NCBI GenBank assembly: GCA_003996215.1
Contig: QJPP01000048.1
Span: forward strand, 1,731,001 to 1,795,000
DNA length: 64,000 bases
Source: Jaltomata sinuosa
Taxonomy: Eukaryota > Streptophyta > Magnoliopsida > Solanales > Solanaceae
Reading direction: 5' to 3'
Part shown: positions 22,472-36,400 of the stretch, piece after piece
Numbering within the stretch: the stretch's first letter is position 1
How the letters are laid out: every line of letters begins with the position of its first letter
Program-made: the position numbers and the translations under genes
The notes under the pieces: model-generated
The model's database searches: none
Seen by the model: only the letters and a program-made list of their open reading frames with translations
Told to the model about the DNA's origin: nothing

Positions 22472-24640
22472 CTGTGACAAATCATGGAACAATCTAGTTG
22501 GGCCATATACACTTCTATAGCAATATAATTTGCAAAGCAGCAATGCACAATATCACTACCAAAGAAGAAATTAGTACAATCCCCCAGCTTCAAATGATGA
22601 TGGTATGTACACTCTCTTTATATCAACAACAGGATAGTGCTTGCTCGTTTTAACAAGATAGTCCTGCTTCGAATATAAAGGGATTACTCAAATTTTGAAT
22701 TTGAAAAAAGAAAGACGTATCTCATTCAAATTTCCCACATAGCTTTTGATATATGCGTCCCAGGACTAATCCAAAGAAGGAGGATATTCAAAAATATCAA
22801 ACAAGGATTCCCACCATTTCACTCTTAGCAAGGGAATGGAAAATCTTCGATTTTTCTAGTTAGAGTGGATTGTTAAATATATTTGTAAGCACAGGGTCAA
22901 CAAAAATTCAACAATATACATATGTTAATGCTAGGAGACAAAGGCAATTCTAATTTTAAAAAATTTAATGACTCTGAACCAGAACGATGTAGTGCTAATT
23001 TGCATATAATTTTTACATTCAAGCATTATTCCCTCAATAGAAAGAACAATATAACAAACAATTGTTTAAAACCAAATACAACAACAACAATTACATGTCA
23101 ACATAAAAAACAAGTTGGCAAAGCTATTTGATAATTTGAAACTTCAATATGCAATTTAGCTCTAATTCGACGTCTTTCATTCCAATACCTTACATATAAT
23201 CTAATTAGTTCTCTAACACTAGACTTCAATTATGCATTTAGCCTATTGCTGTATTCAACATGTTCGAAGTTGTTTAGTTAGCAAAATAACTAAAGACGAA
23301 CACCGATCGGAAAAAATAATGAAATGAAACAATACATTTCGACGAGAAGCAAAAAATCAACAGTGATTATAAGCTAAACCTCCGAGACATAGAAACAAAC
23401 TACTTTTGCAAAGTTGCAATTTCGAGAATCACCGAAAAAAATAAAAAATAAAACTGCAATTTCGATAATCACCGAAAGCTAGAAGTCGTCGCTCCGCCGT
23501 CTACGGTATGCTGCTCCGGCAACTACAGAATTGATCCATCAAAACATTCAAGTTTCGCGCAAAGAATGACAGTGAAGTGAAACCTGGACACTTAATTCAG
23601 ATTCGGGTCAATTTGAAAAGCCCGCTAATTCCGTCATATTGGACCGAGTTGCTACACTCGGTCCAATGGTTATGTGCTTTCTTTGGACTTGTTACATTTG
23701 GGGCATCCCAATCAACCTATGGGCTTTGCAACATTTTGATCTGGCTAATTTACACAAATACCATTTAAAGTTTGTCCATATTTTATACATTATATGAAAA
23801 TAATAAAATATTATACTGTCATCTATTGTCTACAAAAAATTAGATTGTGGTCTAATATTTTCTCATATGATTTTTAGTATTTTCTTTAAAAAAAAAAGAT
23901 CTTTAAAATCACATCCTAAACCCCGAGAGCCAGAAGTATTAAAGAAATGGCCACAAGAATGAGCGCATCATGATATTATAAGATGTCTCGCCTGAATGAA
24001 TTAGTTGGTACTAGAAATGTTAGAAAAAAAAGAACGAAAGGAGTAATAAGAAGTGAAAAGGACGTTTCAATAGAAATTAAAAAAACAAGACCATTTACTA
24101 AATAACTATCCCACAAATTTCATATAGTCAATCAATTAATTATAAAATCTTAAGGAAATTTTTGAAAAATTACACGTTTTCCTTTTTTTTTTGGGGGGTA
24201 TTCTATGAATTCTTTCTTTTCTCAATAGTCTTTGTGCCATTGTGTGCACAAACTGTTCTTCTTTGAAAATTTTAAAACTTTCATGTTTTAGAAAAATACT
24301 CTATTCATCATGAGAAAGTCATTTTCAAGTGTCTGGTTATCATAAAATGTTTTCCAACAAGAAAAATATTTTCATTAATATGGAGAAAATAACATTTCTC
24401 ATTTATGGACGAAAGTCATTTCTTCATAATTATATTTACTTTTAATCCATGTCTATTAAAACTATTTTCACCAAACAAACATCGGAAAACATTTTTTTTT
24501 TTTTAAGAAAAAACATGTGTTTCATGAAAAATATTTTTTGAACAAATATTTTTCGCACAAGCTAAGATGACTTCCAGCCTACCAAAACACTCTAATTTGG
24601 TGGTACTTGAACCGCCACATTACAAAGTTGAATCTAATTC
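22472..24640. other. Intergenic; possible 5' remnant of the cytochrome c1 locus
   Basis: No intact gene. A slightly GC-richer patch at about 23480-23600 could be the old leader or first exon of the cytochrome c1 relic, but I cannot match it to protein. At 24140-24600 there is low-complexity text with gaaaatattttt and ttttccaaca motifs, like decayed MITE sequence. Confidence 0.4.
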
Positions 24641-24649
24641 CTAATCATT

Positions 24650-24945
24650 AGCCTTTCTATCTCAAAATATTTATCATATTTTTTATTTATACTCCCGTAA
24701 GAAAATGTTAATTAGGAAAATATTTGATTATTTTACCCTTATTTATACTTAAGATATAATCTCTTTATTTACTCTATTTATATGTCATAATTGAAGTGTT
24801 GGTAGTCTTCGATAACATTTCTTATTAAGTGAAGGAAAAAAATAATAATTAATTGTCTTAAACTTTTAAAATGAAAAGTATTTTGAAACAAATATTGTTA
24901 ATAAGGACAACAAATATTTTGAGACAGATGGAGTATAATTAGAGA
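24650..24945. mobile_element. Stowaway-like MITE, degraded
   Basis: The left end, ctatctcaaaatatttatca, pairs with the reverse complement of the right end, ccatctgtctcaaaatatttgttg. These are imperfect terminal inverted repeats around about 300 bp of AT-rich DNA. No coding capacity. Confidence 0.5.
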
Positions 24946-27900
24946 GTTCTCCTTTTCCCATGTTAATTATTTATGTATAAACTGATTCCATAGGCAATGT
25001 CAGAACACTCTTTAATCTCATAATGTACCTTCTTTTTATACTTTATCTCATATTGTACTTGAAGCATTGAATTGCAATTTTTATCAGAAAAAAAAGGTTA
25101 TTTTTTTATCAATAAAGTATCCAGCATTGATAGGTTAGTCCAAAACCGATCGAAAAAGTTTAAAAAGTATAGAAAGTCCAGCGAGAAATGAAAGGAATAT
25201 TCAGAATTATGGAACAAGAAAGAAAGAAGCAATAGGCACAATATTGACTCTTTATTTAAAACGTCAACTCCTATAGCTATATACGCAACTTTTGCTTTCT
25301 GCCTCCAAAAATGCCAAAGGGGAAAGTATCTATAGAATGTTTGTGGAAAATACTGCTCCACTTTTGACAATTTGAGGTATGGTTTCTCATATTATCCCCA
25401 CTATGTGACCCCATTTTTAATCATCACGAGTTGGAAAAAAAATATAAAAGAGAACTTTTTATTGCTGTTCCAAAATATTTATAGTAAATATAAAAATCAT
25501 ACTCAATAGCATGTTCATGAAGGATAAAAAGTGGGCTGTCCCGAAAACGCGGGGACTAAAGGGGAATAACACGCAATATTTGACATTCCAAATTCCAAAC
25601 CGGCAAAGCTAGATGGACCACTTTAATTCATTCTTCTCTTTTTGTCACTCTTTCGTGTTCGATATTTATTTTGGTATTTGAGTAATCTGGATTTCTATGA
25701 AAATATCTTAGTTTTTCTTATAAAAGACGACCTCATACTCAACATTTTAAAGAGTTTTCCATACGTACTTAATTATATGTATTCCAATACAACCTTTAGT
25801 AGTTCCTTTTCCGAATTGCCTTGATTTTTTTTAATTTATTTTTTGATTTACTATCAACAAGTGACAATTGGGATAAAGGATTCGTATCTTTTGTCTACTC
25901 ATTTGATTGTAACACCCTTCAAATTCTACTTGAGCCTTTGTTCAGGTCAAACCCATCCCCTATTTCACTAAGGCTAGAAAAAATGCCCACCAAGTTCAAT
26001 CAATCAATTATTTGACACATACGATTCATGATTCCTCAAAGATTTTCCAATAACTTATTCGATATTGAGTTGATTAATAACTAATAAGTTTAATCAGATT
26101 TGCACTGTTTTAATTATTTTCTATTAATCCGTGAAAATGGATATCTTTAGTAACGTACTATGCCTACGTACGTATCTAGAGAAAGTATTTTAGTCCGTGA
26201 AATGAATAATCTTTAGTAACGTACGTATCTAAATCAGATAAATTATATTATAGACAAGGAATGAACACCATAATTAATGTATTGCTTCATGCAAATTACA
26301 AGCTAATAAAAAATGAAAAAATATTTAAATTATCTAGGCCAGAAGACACGACCTAAAATGGAGAGACATTACAGCAAGGATGGTTTACATGAGACAAAAC
26401 ATTATTAGATATATATCAGCTTTAATTTCTTTGCATTTTTAAAATTAGATATCTATTTTTCTGCCTAGAAATAAGTAAAAGGGTCCTAGCTAGTAGTAGG
26501 TAGAAATTAGGGAAGCTGTTATTGGCCAAGTGTAATTAATATTGTAAATGTAAAAGATAAAATAATTTTTCTTTTTAAAAAATAATTCAAGACATGTTGA
26601 GAAAAGGTGATAATCATGAAAGAGGAGAAGCCATGTAGATTCAAAGTGGGCAAAAGAGTACATAGAAAATGGGACAACATGGTGCAAAAACAAATTGTTG
26701 TTACCCTGGTCGGTAGAAACAGACAAATATTCCAACTTTATTCCATTTGTTTTTAGAAAACCTTACCCTCAACGTTATTCAGAACATTGGAGCTAGCTAC
26801 CACGATTTAGTTTGGTGAGTTAATTACTAATTCTTTCTTTCTTTATTGATTTCTTACACTTCCTAGGTTATTATCCATGTTGTCCTTGTTATGCTCTTGT
26901 TGGTTTGTGCCCAACATGCATAATAATCTTCTTTATATACTCCTCTTGTGTCATAATAGGTGATTTTAAAAAGTTTGAAACACTAAAAATCACTTAATAA
27001 TATTTGTTAAAAGGTCTGATTTTAATTTTTTTTAAAGATCATAATTTGTAAGGCTCTTTGATGTGAGCATTGTGTATATTAATTCTTGACTAGTTTGTAC
27101 CTCAAATATTAATTCATATAAATTGAAATTCTGGATTAGAAAATTTTATAGTCTGCACGTCTCCTCCACTACAGCTGTAGAATGTGTTAGGTTAGGTTGA
27201 TCTCCCAGCTTTCTCCTGCTCATATGAAAGGAACAAGCACTACTACGTACATTCTTACATGCCTAATTATCGTAGGCTTTGCGTCTCACAAGCATGTATC
27301 TGTGTCATTTTTTCACTAAGTAATTCAATTCACCATCACAGAATAATGTGGTGAAATAGATAGGATCCCGATATACTAATTAATCAAAAATCTTAATTTC
27401 GAGTCAGGAAAATGAATTTTTTTTATATTAGAAACTAGAAAGCACTTGATCCAGGGGCAGGAGCTAGTGTGTATGTTATGGGTTTGATTGAACCCAGTAA
27501 CTTTCATCTAGATCTTGTATTTGTCTTAATATATTCATTGAATTTTGTATAAATTAATTATTAATTTAGAATTCAATAATGAGAGTGGACTAAAATTCCA
27601 AATCCACGAGCTTCAAATTCTAGCTCCGATCCGGAGAACTTGATCCCTTTGTAATCAATCATATACAATGCAAATTCAAATTAATTAACAATAATATAGC
27701 CAATGAAATCTCACAAGTGGAGTCGAGAGGGGTGGATATAAGTAAACCTTACCTCTATCTTTGTGGGATAGAGGGTAAATTCAAATTAATCGAGTCACTA
27801 AATTTTGAATACCGAATGGACAAACCAAAAAAAGAATAACTCGATCCATACTACACAAGTGTCACAACAAAATTACGTCAACGCAAATGACATATATAAA

Positions 27901-28171
27901 TTCTTATTATTTAACTTGAACGTATCATTGTCCGTGTGTTTTAGTTAAATTTCAAAGACACACGTACATTAAGTTAACAAAAACAAAAGAACGTATATTC
28001 TCAAATCAAATATATGTATTCACTGGCCTATACACATTACACAGCATGCTTTACGGGATTTTTTGTTCTTTCATCTAGTTAGCAAGCATTTTTTACGTTT
28101 TACATTTTCCTCCGTATTTTACATTTTTTTTGGGTAGGGAAAGATATTGCATATATTAGTTAAATATTGTA
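24946..28171. other. Intergenic; no gene seen
   Basis: Only short chance open frames occur. A hAT-like element fragment lies at about 27452-27632 (gggtttgattgaacccagtaac ... cgagcttcaaattctagctcc). A badly decayed Au/TS-type SINE 3' end lies at about 27690-27785 (aatctcacaagtggagtc, aaccttacctctatctttgtggg). Confidence 0.45.
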
Positions 28172-28393
28172 GGGGTCGTTTGATACATGCGATAGGATAA
28201 GTACATAGGGATAACTCATGGGACTATTGTATCCTATTTTTCATATGGGATAGTAATTCCATAATTTTATAGTATAAATAGTGAGATAAAATAGTCCTAA
28301 AATTAGCTAATAACTCATATCAAACATGAAATAAAATTAATTTTAAATTTTATGTCGAGATTATTATACTTATCCCACGTATCAAACGAACCG
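28172..28393. mobile_element. MITE with ~25-bp inverted termini
   Basis: The left end ggggtcgtttgatacatgcg and the reverse complement of the right end, cggttcgtttgatacgtggg, form clear inverted repeats. The 222-bp element is AT-rich and noncoding. Confidence 0.7.
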
Positions 28394-28516
28394 TAACTAC
28401 AGGGTACAGGGGAACATTGGACATTGGCCTGTCAGAGTTGCACAAAAAGGTTGAAAGTGGCGGATATATACAAAACTAGAGACTGACCAAGTCTACTATT
28501 TTTTAAGTTTGTTATT

Positions 28517-28836
28517 AATTTCTCTGTTCCTAAATAAGTGGTTCTTTAGCATTTTCATTTTGTTCCTAAAGTGGTTCTTTAGCATTTTTATTTTATTTTT
28601 AAATAAGCGGTATTTTAAAAAAAAGTAAGAAGACATTAATGGTGTTCTTTCAATTTTACCCTTCTTTAAATAAACAGATTTTACATAACCAAAAAATTAT
28701 CAAAGAGTTATATCTTTTTCAAAGTATTTATTAAGGATAAGTTAGTAAAAACATTCTTTATTTTTTAGGAATGAATAAATTTATTAAGGAGTGTGTCTAA
28801 GCTAAAATAATTACTTATTTAGGAATGGATGAAGTA
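28517..28836. mobile_element. Stowaway-like MITE
   Basis: The left end reads tctctgttcctaaataag, and the reverse complement of the right end reads acttcatccattcctaaataag. Near the left end, gtggttctttagcatttt occurs twice, an internal duplication of about 28 bp. Confidence 0.65.
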
Positions 28837-31800
28837 TTATTATTTGAACCAAGACTACAAGGTCAGGGGAACAACTGTTTCCTTGCAAGGTCTCGATATA
28901 GCAAATGTACCAAAAAAGAGCAAATAGCTATAGTTTTCACATGTTTAATGGATTAACTAACCACTTCCAGTGGCCAAAGGAGACAACTCCAAATGCTTAT
29001 TCTTTCCTTGTTTGAAAAGAGCACGTGACATCACATTCAAAAACTCTTTATTGACGGTCCAAATTTTGAAGAGCCTCAGGTCCAAACCAACAGAGGAGGA
29101 ATTGCTACTTATTACACTGTCTACAACTCCCTATCATGTATTATATGCATTGCTTCTTTTCCACTCAACACAATTGCAGTTAAGTTGGCCTCTAATATTA
29201 ATTAGGTTTATACCACTAACAATAATTAGGGAATGCTAGGCTGCTAGCTAGGTCTGTAGGTGATATATTGAGGCGTGTGACTATCTAGATCTCATCTACG
29301 ACTACATGTTTAATCATGTTATGCCTCGATACATTTACTTATGTTCGTGTTTAATCCTTTTTTATAGGCCAAGCATGTGAAAAATAATATTTTGCATTCT
29401 CTCTAATATAATATTGAATTATGTAGCCAAACTCATCTAAGAATTCAAGTTATTAAAGAGTGAATTATTTACTACGTTCCAATAGCCAGTGTCACTCATT
29501 TTCGTCTTTGGTAAACTTACCAATGGCTATAGTCAGAGTGATCCTCCTATTCAACTACTTCGACTATTTTCGAGCACCTCATATCTTTTTTGAGGTGTCT
29601 GAAGATTCGATCATTTTTGTATGATTTCTCTTGCAATGCTCTTTCCAATAGGCTCGTGGGATTAACGTGAGGGGGCGGGGATGAGAATATTTCTGGGAGC
29701 AAACTCTGGGCGTTAACACCCCTCGTCACCTTTGTATCCGATACATATATGATACGCTACCCAATGCTTAATATCTCGTTGTGCCATTATCAATCGCGAG
29801 TAACTCTTGGTGTAGTCACACCTAACCTAATTAGCAGAAGAACTACTATTCTTATGACCAAACAAAGAATTAGCTTCTTATTTTTTGCGAAGCAATTCTA
29901 CGATCCCGGCCAATAATAACTTCTTGGGAGTAGATCGATGCATTAAAACTTGTCCAACCTAGTAAAGTGGCTCTAATAGAGTACTATAACTCAATTTAGT
30001 ATTATTCTTTAACAAACTCAAATTAAATTCCACGTATGGTAACAAAGATGGAGAAAAAGGAGAAAGAATCTCTTATCTTCTGCTACAAAAAGGATATTGT
30101 ACATATACTTGAATATTCTAATCTTCCCATATCTTATTAGTTCGAAAGGATATATCCAATCTCCAAAGTTCCATCAACTACTATAACTAAAGTAAAAAAC
30201 GAACATAGTTACGAAGTACTCCCTTACTATAGTTATGAGATGTTGTATAGGAGATAAAGAACATTATAGAGAGGTGGACCAATGGCCCATACATGTCTTG
30301 CTACTACCAAGACAAGATTATAGTGTGGGGCACCTATGGTTTGTTACAATCAAGGCATATCCCCCCCGCTAACATCGAGTGCTAAATAGAAAAAAAAGGA
30401 GAGGAGCCATCAATAACAATAGACAGCCTTTTTTTCTCCCCTTCCATGTGCCCAAATTTAAGTGCAAACTTCCAAAACAAACAAAAAAAAAGTTCCTCCT
30501 CCTCCTCCTTTCAAATTCAATTCCCCTCAGCCAGCTACCTCCTTTTTGTTTCTTTCTTTTCATCTCTTCTCAACTAAAATCATTTACATTGTCTCTCTTT
30601 GGACTTTTGAATAAAGCAGTACTCATCACTAGTCTCCCAACCAAATTAGAACCCTTTCTTGTTTCTTTGTTTTTCCTTTTCTTTTCCCCCTCCTATGAGG
30701 CTAATATGTAGGAGAGAAATCATGATGGAAACTGTCTCAAAGACTCAAAATACCTATAATTATCTCTATGAATGCACGTAATTTAAATTTAGCAAAAAAT
30801 AAGATAATAATAAAAATAAAATGATCTATATATAGATGATAGATATTAGTAGTTGAGATTACGTACTTTTAATCGTTAGTATGTATAGTTTACAGGTCTT
30901 ACGTTCTCTAGACTCTAGAGTACTCTTTATTAATTAGTCCTATCATAGAGTTATTTGGCAGTAGAAAATATACAAAACTTCCGTTAGGGGAAGGGTAGAG
31001 TGTAACAACAATGAAATAATGCAATATGGAAAGCAGTACATATCATTCAGACAAGAAAAAAAAAGAACAGTTACGACAACAAAATAATGTGATAACCGCA
31101 ACACATGTGGTAAGAGAAATTGAATTACAAGATAGTACGAGAATTGTTCTAATACTAAGTATTACTATTATTATTATGGGTCTCAAATGAGATTAAATGA
31201 AATAATTGATCAATGAAAGTTGTTTAGATACGTAACAATTGTTGTTTCCTGTGATGCTTATAAGAGATGAATTCAAAATTTGAAGTTTAATTTATGGGTT
31301 TCTACAATAATCTCAAATTAATTTACAATAATAAATAGATTCACAGTCAAATATTTATAAAATTTTAATAAAATACATATACAAGGTACGAACAAAAGCT
31401 ATTGAATTCTCGAAAACCCGTACCAGAAGAGTTTGATCCCCCCTCATGAGTCACGAGGCTTATGGCAGCATTGGCTCCATAGATTTTGGGGGGATGAGGA
31501 GGAAAAGAGGGTGTGATGCCTCAAAAGTAAAAAAAGGAAAGACATAATGTCGCTGGAATTCATGAAGATTTATTTATCCTCGTGAAACTCTTGTATCCAC
31601 ATGAATGGTCCCTCATTTTGACTAAATTTGATACTATTAATTACCTCCATTTACCCCACTGAGGTGGCAGGTATCCCGTGGAATTAGTTGAGGTGCGCAA
31701 AAACTGGTCCGGACATCACAATAAAAGAAAATAAAAAAAGAAGAAATTTTGCCCACATGGACATTACATCAAATTTAAAATGTTTAAGTCCAGAAATTAC

Positions 31801-32880
31801 AACTGAAAGAGAACTAGTAGTAGTAGTAGTAGATGTCAGTTGCTTTTACGTGCATAAATGCAAATGATCTCTTTTGATCAATAATTGTGATATATTTTCC
31901 TTGTTTCCGGTACTTGAAAATTGAAACATTGCCTACTTTTATATGAACAGGGTTCAAAACCTTAATTAATTAGGTAGGTAAAGAATTTATTCCAGGGATT
32001 ATTTTTGATTGGTTAATAGAGGTGGGGATAATAAGTTAGGTCTAAAGTCATCGTAATAGTTTGAATGAAATGAAATGAAAACGATTGAGAGACATATATG
32101 TGGAGTCCCTAGTTAATTCACACTTGATATATATAGTATCTATTCTTTTGACTCTTCTTTTATTTTGAAAATGAAATGATTCATGAAGGTTGTTGAGGAG
32201 CTAGCTACTGTATGACTAGCACGCACAAGGATGAAGAATCACATGATCCTTTCTGAATTTGCGGAATGTAACCCCCTATTGAAACTAGGGTCAATGCATG
32301 TCCCTTGTAAACATTGCTTTAACTAGGGATTACATGCTAAATTGCTAAACAGTTTGGACTGAATTTGAGCGGTTTGGATCATTATTCTACTAAAAACTTG
32401 TCAAAAAATTGATGGCCAAGAGCGACGTACTGCGTCGGTTTTTTGAAAAATGCAGTTACTTGGAATCGAACCTGGGTATTTTTTTTATGACTTTAAACAA
32501 TTTTACTACTCGATCATACATGCTCTTTAATGAAATGTTTCTATCTTTTTATAATTTTCTTCAATTACAATTTTGCACTTTAAAACCGACAGACAAAAAT
32601 CTACCGACTCCGTCGATTTTCTTTTAAAAAATAAAATAAATATATAATTTTTACGCGGAAAAATAAATTAATAATAGGTCAAGATAAATTAATTTGGATC
32701 ACACTTAATTTTAATTGTTCCAACTTTTAGATGAACTGAATATAAATAGGTCAAGATGAATTAAATTAATAGATAAATGAGTCATCATTAATCCGTTCAA
32801 AATTTGGAGGACTTAGGCAAATCATATTTTCATGATTTATATATTTTGCCACCCCTTGTTGTATTTGTGCAAAACTTTAC
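28837..32880. other. Intergenic; no gene supported
   Basis: Scattered chance open frames only. A pyrimidine-rich, leader-like tract lies at about 30420-30715, followed by a very short open frame (ATG 30724). The B-box-like ggttcgattcc on the minus strand near 32468-32478 has no tRNA fold around it. Other repeats in this interval are entered separately or with their families. Confidence 0.45.
31661..31722 (+). mobile_element. 3' fragment of a tRNA-derived SINE
   Basis: gaggtggcaggtatcccgtg followed by gaattagttgaggtgcgc, ggtccggacatcac and an A-rich tail matches the 3' part of the SINE at 48471-48698 (there on the minus strand). The tRNA-related head is missing. Confidence 0.65.
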
Positions 32881-32995
32881 TTTTTTTTTTTTAGAAAATG
32901 GGAAATGGGGAGGGAGTTCCAAAATAGAGGATCAAACTCTCACCAACAAGCTAAAGTTCAGGTAGATAACCAACTGAGCTACTAAGATTTTCTTC
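32881..32995 (-). mobile_element. tRNA-derived SINE with target-site duplication
   Basis: On the minus strand the element reads agtagctcagttggttat (A-box-like), then agagtttgatcctc (B-box-like) and ends in a poly-A tail (poly-T on the plus strand, 32881-32892). Direct repeats gcaaaactttac (32869-32880) and gcaaaacattac (32996-33007) flank it. The element is only ~115 bp. Confidence 0.75.
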
Positions 32996-33298
32996 GCAAA
33001 ACATTACGTTTTCTCGTTCCTTGATTTTTAGGATTGTATCATGTTAAATTGCCACGTTTGGCTGTAAACGCACCCCGGCTCCTCGCATGCGAATTGGGAC
33101 AAACATATGTACATCTTTTGTTGATGAAATAAAAGGATATATATATATATATATACTATTCTTTTATTGTACTATATTATTTGTTGTTGTTACTATTTTT
33201 TCCTTCCCTATTTTCTATTTGGCTTCTTAACTAATATATTTCCTTTTAAGCCGAGCTGACTCACACCACTCTCAACATACCAATTAGTTGGAATGAGC

Positions 33299-33307
33299 TA
33301 TAAAACC
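33299..33307 (+). promoter_or_regulatory. Putative TATA box of the CYP734A gene
   Basis: ctataaaac lies about 147 bp upstream of the start codon, leaving room for a leader containing the (CT)n tract at 33369-33383. Confidence 0.5.
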
Positions 33308-33445
33308 GGAACTAACCTCAATATTTCACATTGTAGTCTTATAAACCAGAGAGACAAATTAAAGAACCTCTCTCTCTCTCTCTCAAATATATAGGAAAAA
33401 CTGTATCCAGCAAAAGGAGGAATTTGCTGTCAGTGGTTGGTGCAT

Positions 33446-36400
33446 ATGGAAGCTTTCTGCTTTCACTGGTTATGTGGTGTTGTATTTTCTTATGTGTTAC
33501 TGTTGTTTGCACAGAAAGCATTCGTTCATCTCTGGTGGACACCAAAAAGAATTCAAAAACACTTCAAGAATCAAGGAATCACTGGTCCTAATTACCATTT
33601 TCTCTTTGGTAACCTCAAGGAAATTGCAAGTTTCACTACTCCATCTTGGCCCTCCCCCTTTACCTCTCATGACATTCTTCCCACTGTTCTTCCCTTCTAC
33701 CATCATTGGAAAAAAATCTATGGTACGTGTACTTTTCCAATTTCATTCTTCTTTTTATCAACCGATCGGCGATATATTTTTATGAGTTTAGGTTATATAC
33801 CTCGTCAGTATTACCATCAAGATATCTAAAGGAAAATGTGGGATTTTAAATTTTGAAAATAAGATTTGTTACCTACTACTATAATTTATGCATGTAAAGA
33901 TGACCTGATGGTATAAGATATCTACGTTTGAATTTCATAAATGTTATTTTGATTCAAAATTTAATGCTTCCTTAATCTCAACTCTTCCTTAAAATGGACT
34001 TTTGTCAAGTACTTGTCATCTTTCTAATTTAATTGTACTAATAACTTATTTTTGGTGATATCAGGTTCAATATTTGTCATATGGTTTGGACCAACGGCTC
34101 GTGTCACCATATCTGATCCAGCTCTAATTAGGGATATATTCGTCCTAAAATCCGACAACTTTGAGAAAAATGAGTCACCTGCACTTGTCAAGAAGCTTGA
34201 AGGTGATGGTTTGCTTAGTCTCAAAGGAGAAAAATGGGCTCACCATAGGAAGATTATTACTCCTACATTCTACATAGAAAATCTCAGGGTAAGACATAAA
34301 TCAATATCTTGAGGATGCCTACATTAGAACAGTAAAGTTTGCCCTTTACTTTTTCCACGTCTTCCTATATATAGTAGTAATTAGACTTCTAAAAGTGGTG
34401 GATTATTAGTGTACGCAAGTTAAGTTAAGTTATCTGCTTTATTTTTCAAAGGTTGATTTCTTTGATGGTCTGTTATTATCTTATGATCTTTTTTCTTAGT
34501 CGAAGGAAATTAAAATCGAGAAGAAAAGTGATTTTCTGAGATAATAATTATTAGCTGAATGATCGAATCAACTCTATTTTTCAATATATAACTAATTCTA
34601 CCTTTATGGACAATCACCTCTATATTTATCTTTTAAGTAGTATTTGTTTGCTATATATGTTGCTCGGGACTCTATAAAAAATCCCGTCTAGTGCGTGTCA
34701 GATCTTTTAAAAGTAAGTGTGCATTTTCGTGAGAATCCGTCATGAATGCGGCCGTATTTTTGAAAAATCCGAGTAATATAACTTATCTTGACTCCTAATA
34801 TTTATGTTTGATTTTCCTACATATAGCTAATGATTCCGATGATGGGGAAAAGTATGAGGGAGATGTTGGAGAAATGGTCAAAAATGTCAAACGACAGCGG
34901 AAAAGTAGAAATCGAAGTCTCAGAAATGTTCTCGACATTATCAGAAGATGTCATTACGCGTATTGTGTTCGGAAACAGCTACGAAGATGGAAGAGCCATC
35001 TTTGAGTTACAAGCACAACAAATGGTTTACGCCACTGAAGCTTATCAAAAAGTATTCATCCCAGGATACAGGTGTATACTCACTCCTAAATTAATGATTA
35101 TTATATATAATACAGTTTTCTCTAAAACAATCATCCTCTATATCAATATTTCACTAGTTGTCAATATTGTTGTTTCTTTACCTTAGTTATTAATTTTACT
35201 ATTTTCACTGTCTGTACCTTTCTTTCTTTATAATTTTTATTATAGCTTTCTACTCTCTTTGAAAACCGATTTTCTTGAGTCGAAGGTCTATCTGAACAAC
35301 CTCCCTATACTAGTGACGAAGTTAGGAATTTTGTTAAAGGTGTTCAGAAGTATCAGAACTTCAGTATATATCTCTAAAAAGTTGTTTTCGATCTATATAT
35401 ACAATATTATTTTCTATGCGCACAATAATTTTTTTTTACGAAGGGTGTTCGAGTGGTCATCCTTGAGTCAATATAGCTACGCCACTGCTCTACACAAAGG
35501 TTAGGTCTGCGTAGACTCACCCTCTTTAGACTTTGTGGAACTATACTGAGATGTTATTGTTGTTGTTGGTCAAGCTTTCTTAATATATCCGAACAAACGA
35601 CGTTGCTATCGATAGATTGGACTGCCTTTTTATATAATATAACCATGATGCAAATGAGAATAACGCGTTATGATTTGGTAGTTAGTGGTTTGCGCAGAAT
35701 CTTGAAACAATTGTAAAGTGAAGAGAGAATTTGTTTGATATTGTGTTGGGACAGGTTTTTGCCTACTAAAAAGAATAGAATTTCTTGGAGATTGGATAAA
35801 GAGGTACGAAAATCTTTGATGAAGCTGATTGAAGAAAGGAGAAAAGTTTCAACTGATGAACATCAGGTGTTGTCAGACGAATGTCCGAATGATTTATTGG
35901 AAGTAATGATCAAAGCTACACAACATCATGAATATACAAATACTAGTTCAAACATGACAGTTAATGACATTGTCGAGGAATGCAAGACCATCTTCTTTGC
36001 AGGCAAACATACGACGTCGAATTTGCTGACGTGGACGACCATCTTACTGGCCATGCATCCTCAGTGGCAGGAACTAGCACGTGAGGAAGTTTTGCGTGTC
36101 TGTGGAGCACGTGATCCCCCATCTAAAGACGATCTTTCAAAGCTCAAGACGGTAAGCATTAATTAATTAAAGTTAATAATAATACATCATAAGTTTTGTT
36201 TATTTACCTGTAATCATGCTTTTCTAAAACAGCTAAACATTATGCATGTCGTAAAAGCCAACGGACCAACACATTGTTCTCCCAAAATTAAGAAAATATT
36301 CGCATGATGCTGCCTATTGCCTAATTCTTCACTTTATTTGGAGAAGCTTTGTACACATTTGTCTTACTTATATATAATTATTACTTAGACCGGATCATCA

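Noticed and set aside
22197..22543. Overlapping minus-strand frames as possible new small genes
   Set aside because: Together they spell pieces of cytochrome c1 in alternating frames, so they are parts of a pseudogene.
28970..29239. 89-codon open frame
   Set aside because: No domain, no codon-bias signal visible by eye, no neighbouring exon or splice-site support; likely chance.
30379..30711. 110-codon open frame
   Set aside because: The composition follows the pyrimidine-rich tract; better described as leader-like noncoding sequence.
32460..32482. B-box-like ggttcgattcc on the minus strand as a tRNA gene
   Set aside because: No cloverleaf, anticodon arm or acceptor stem can be drawn around it; it may be a decayed SINE fragment.
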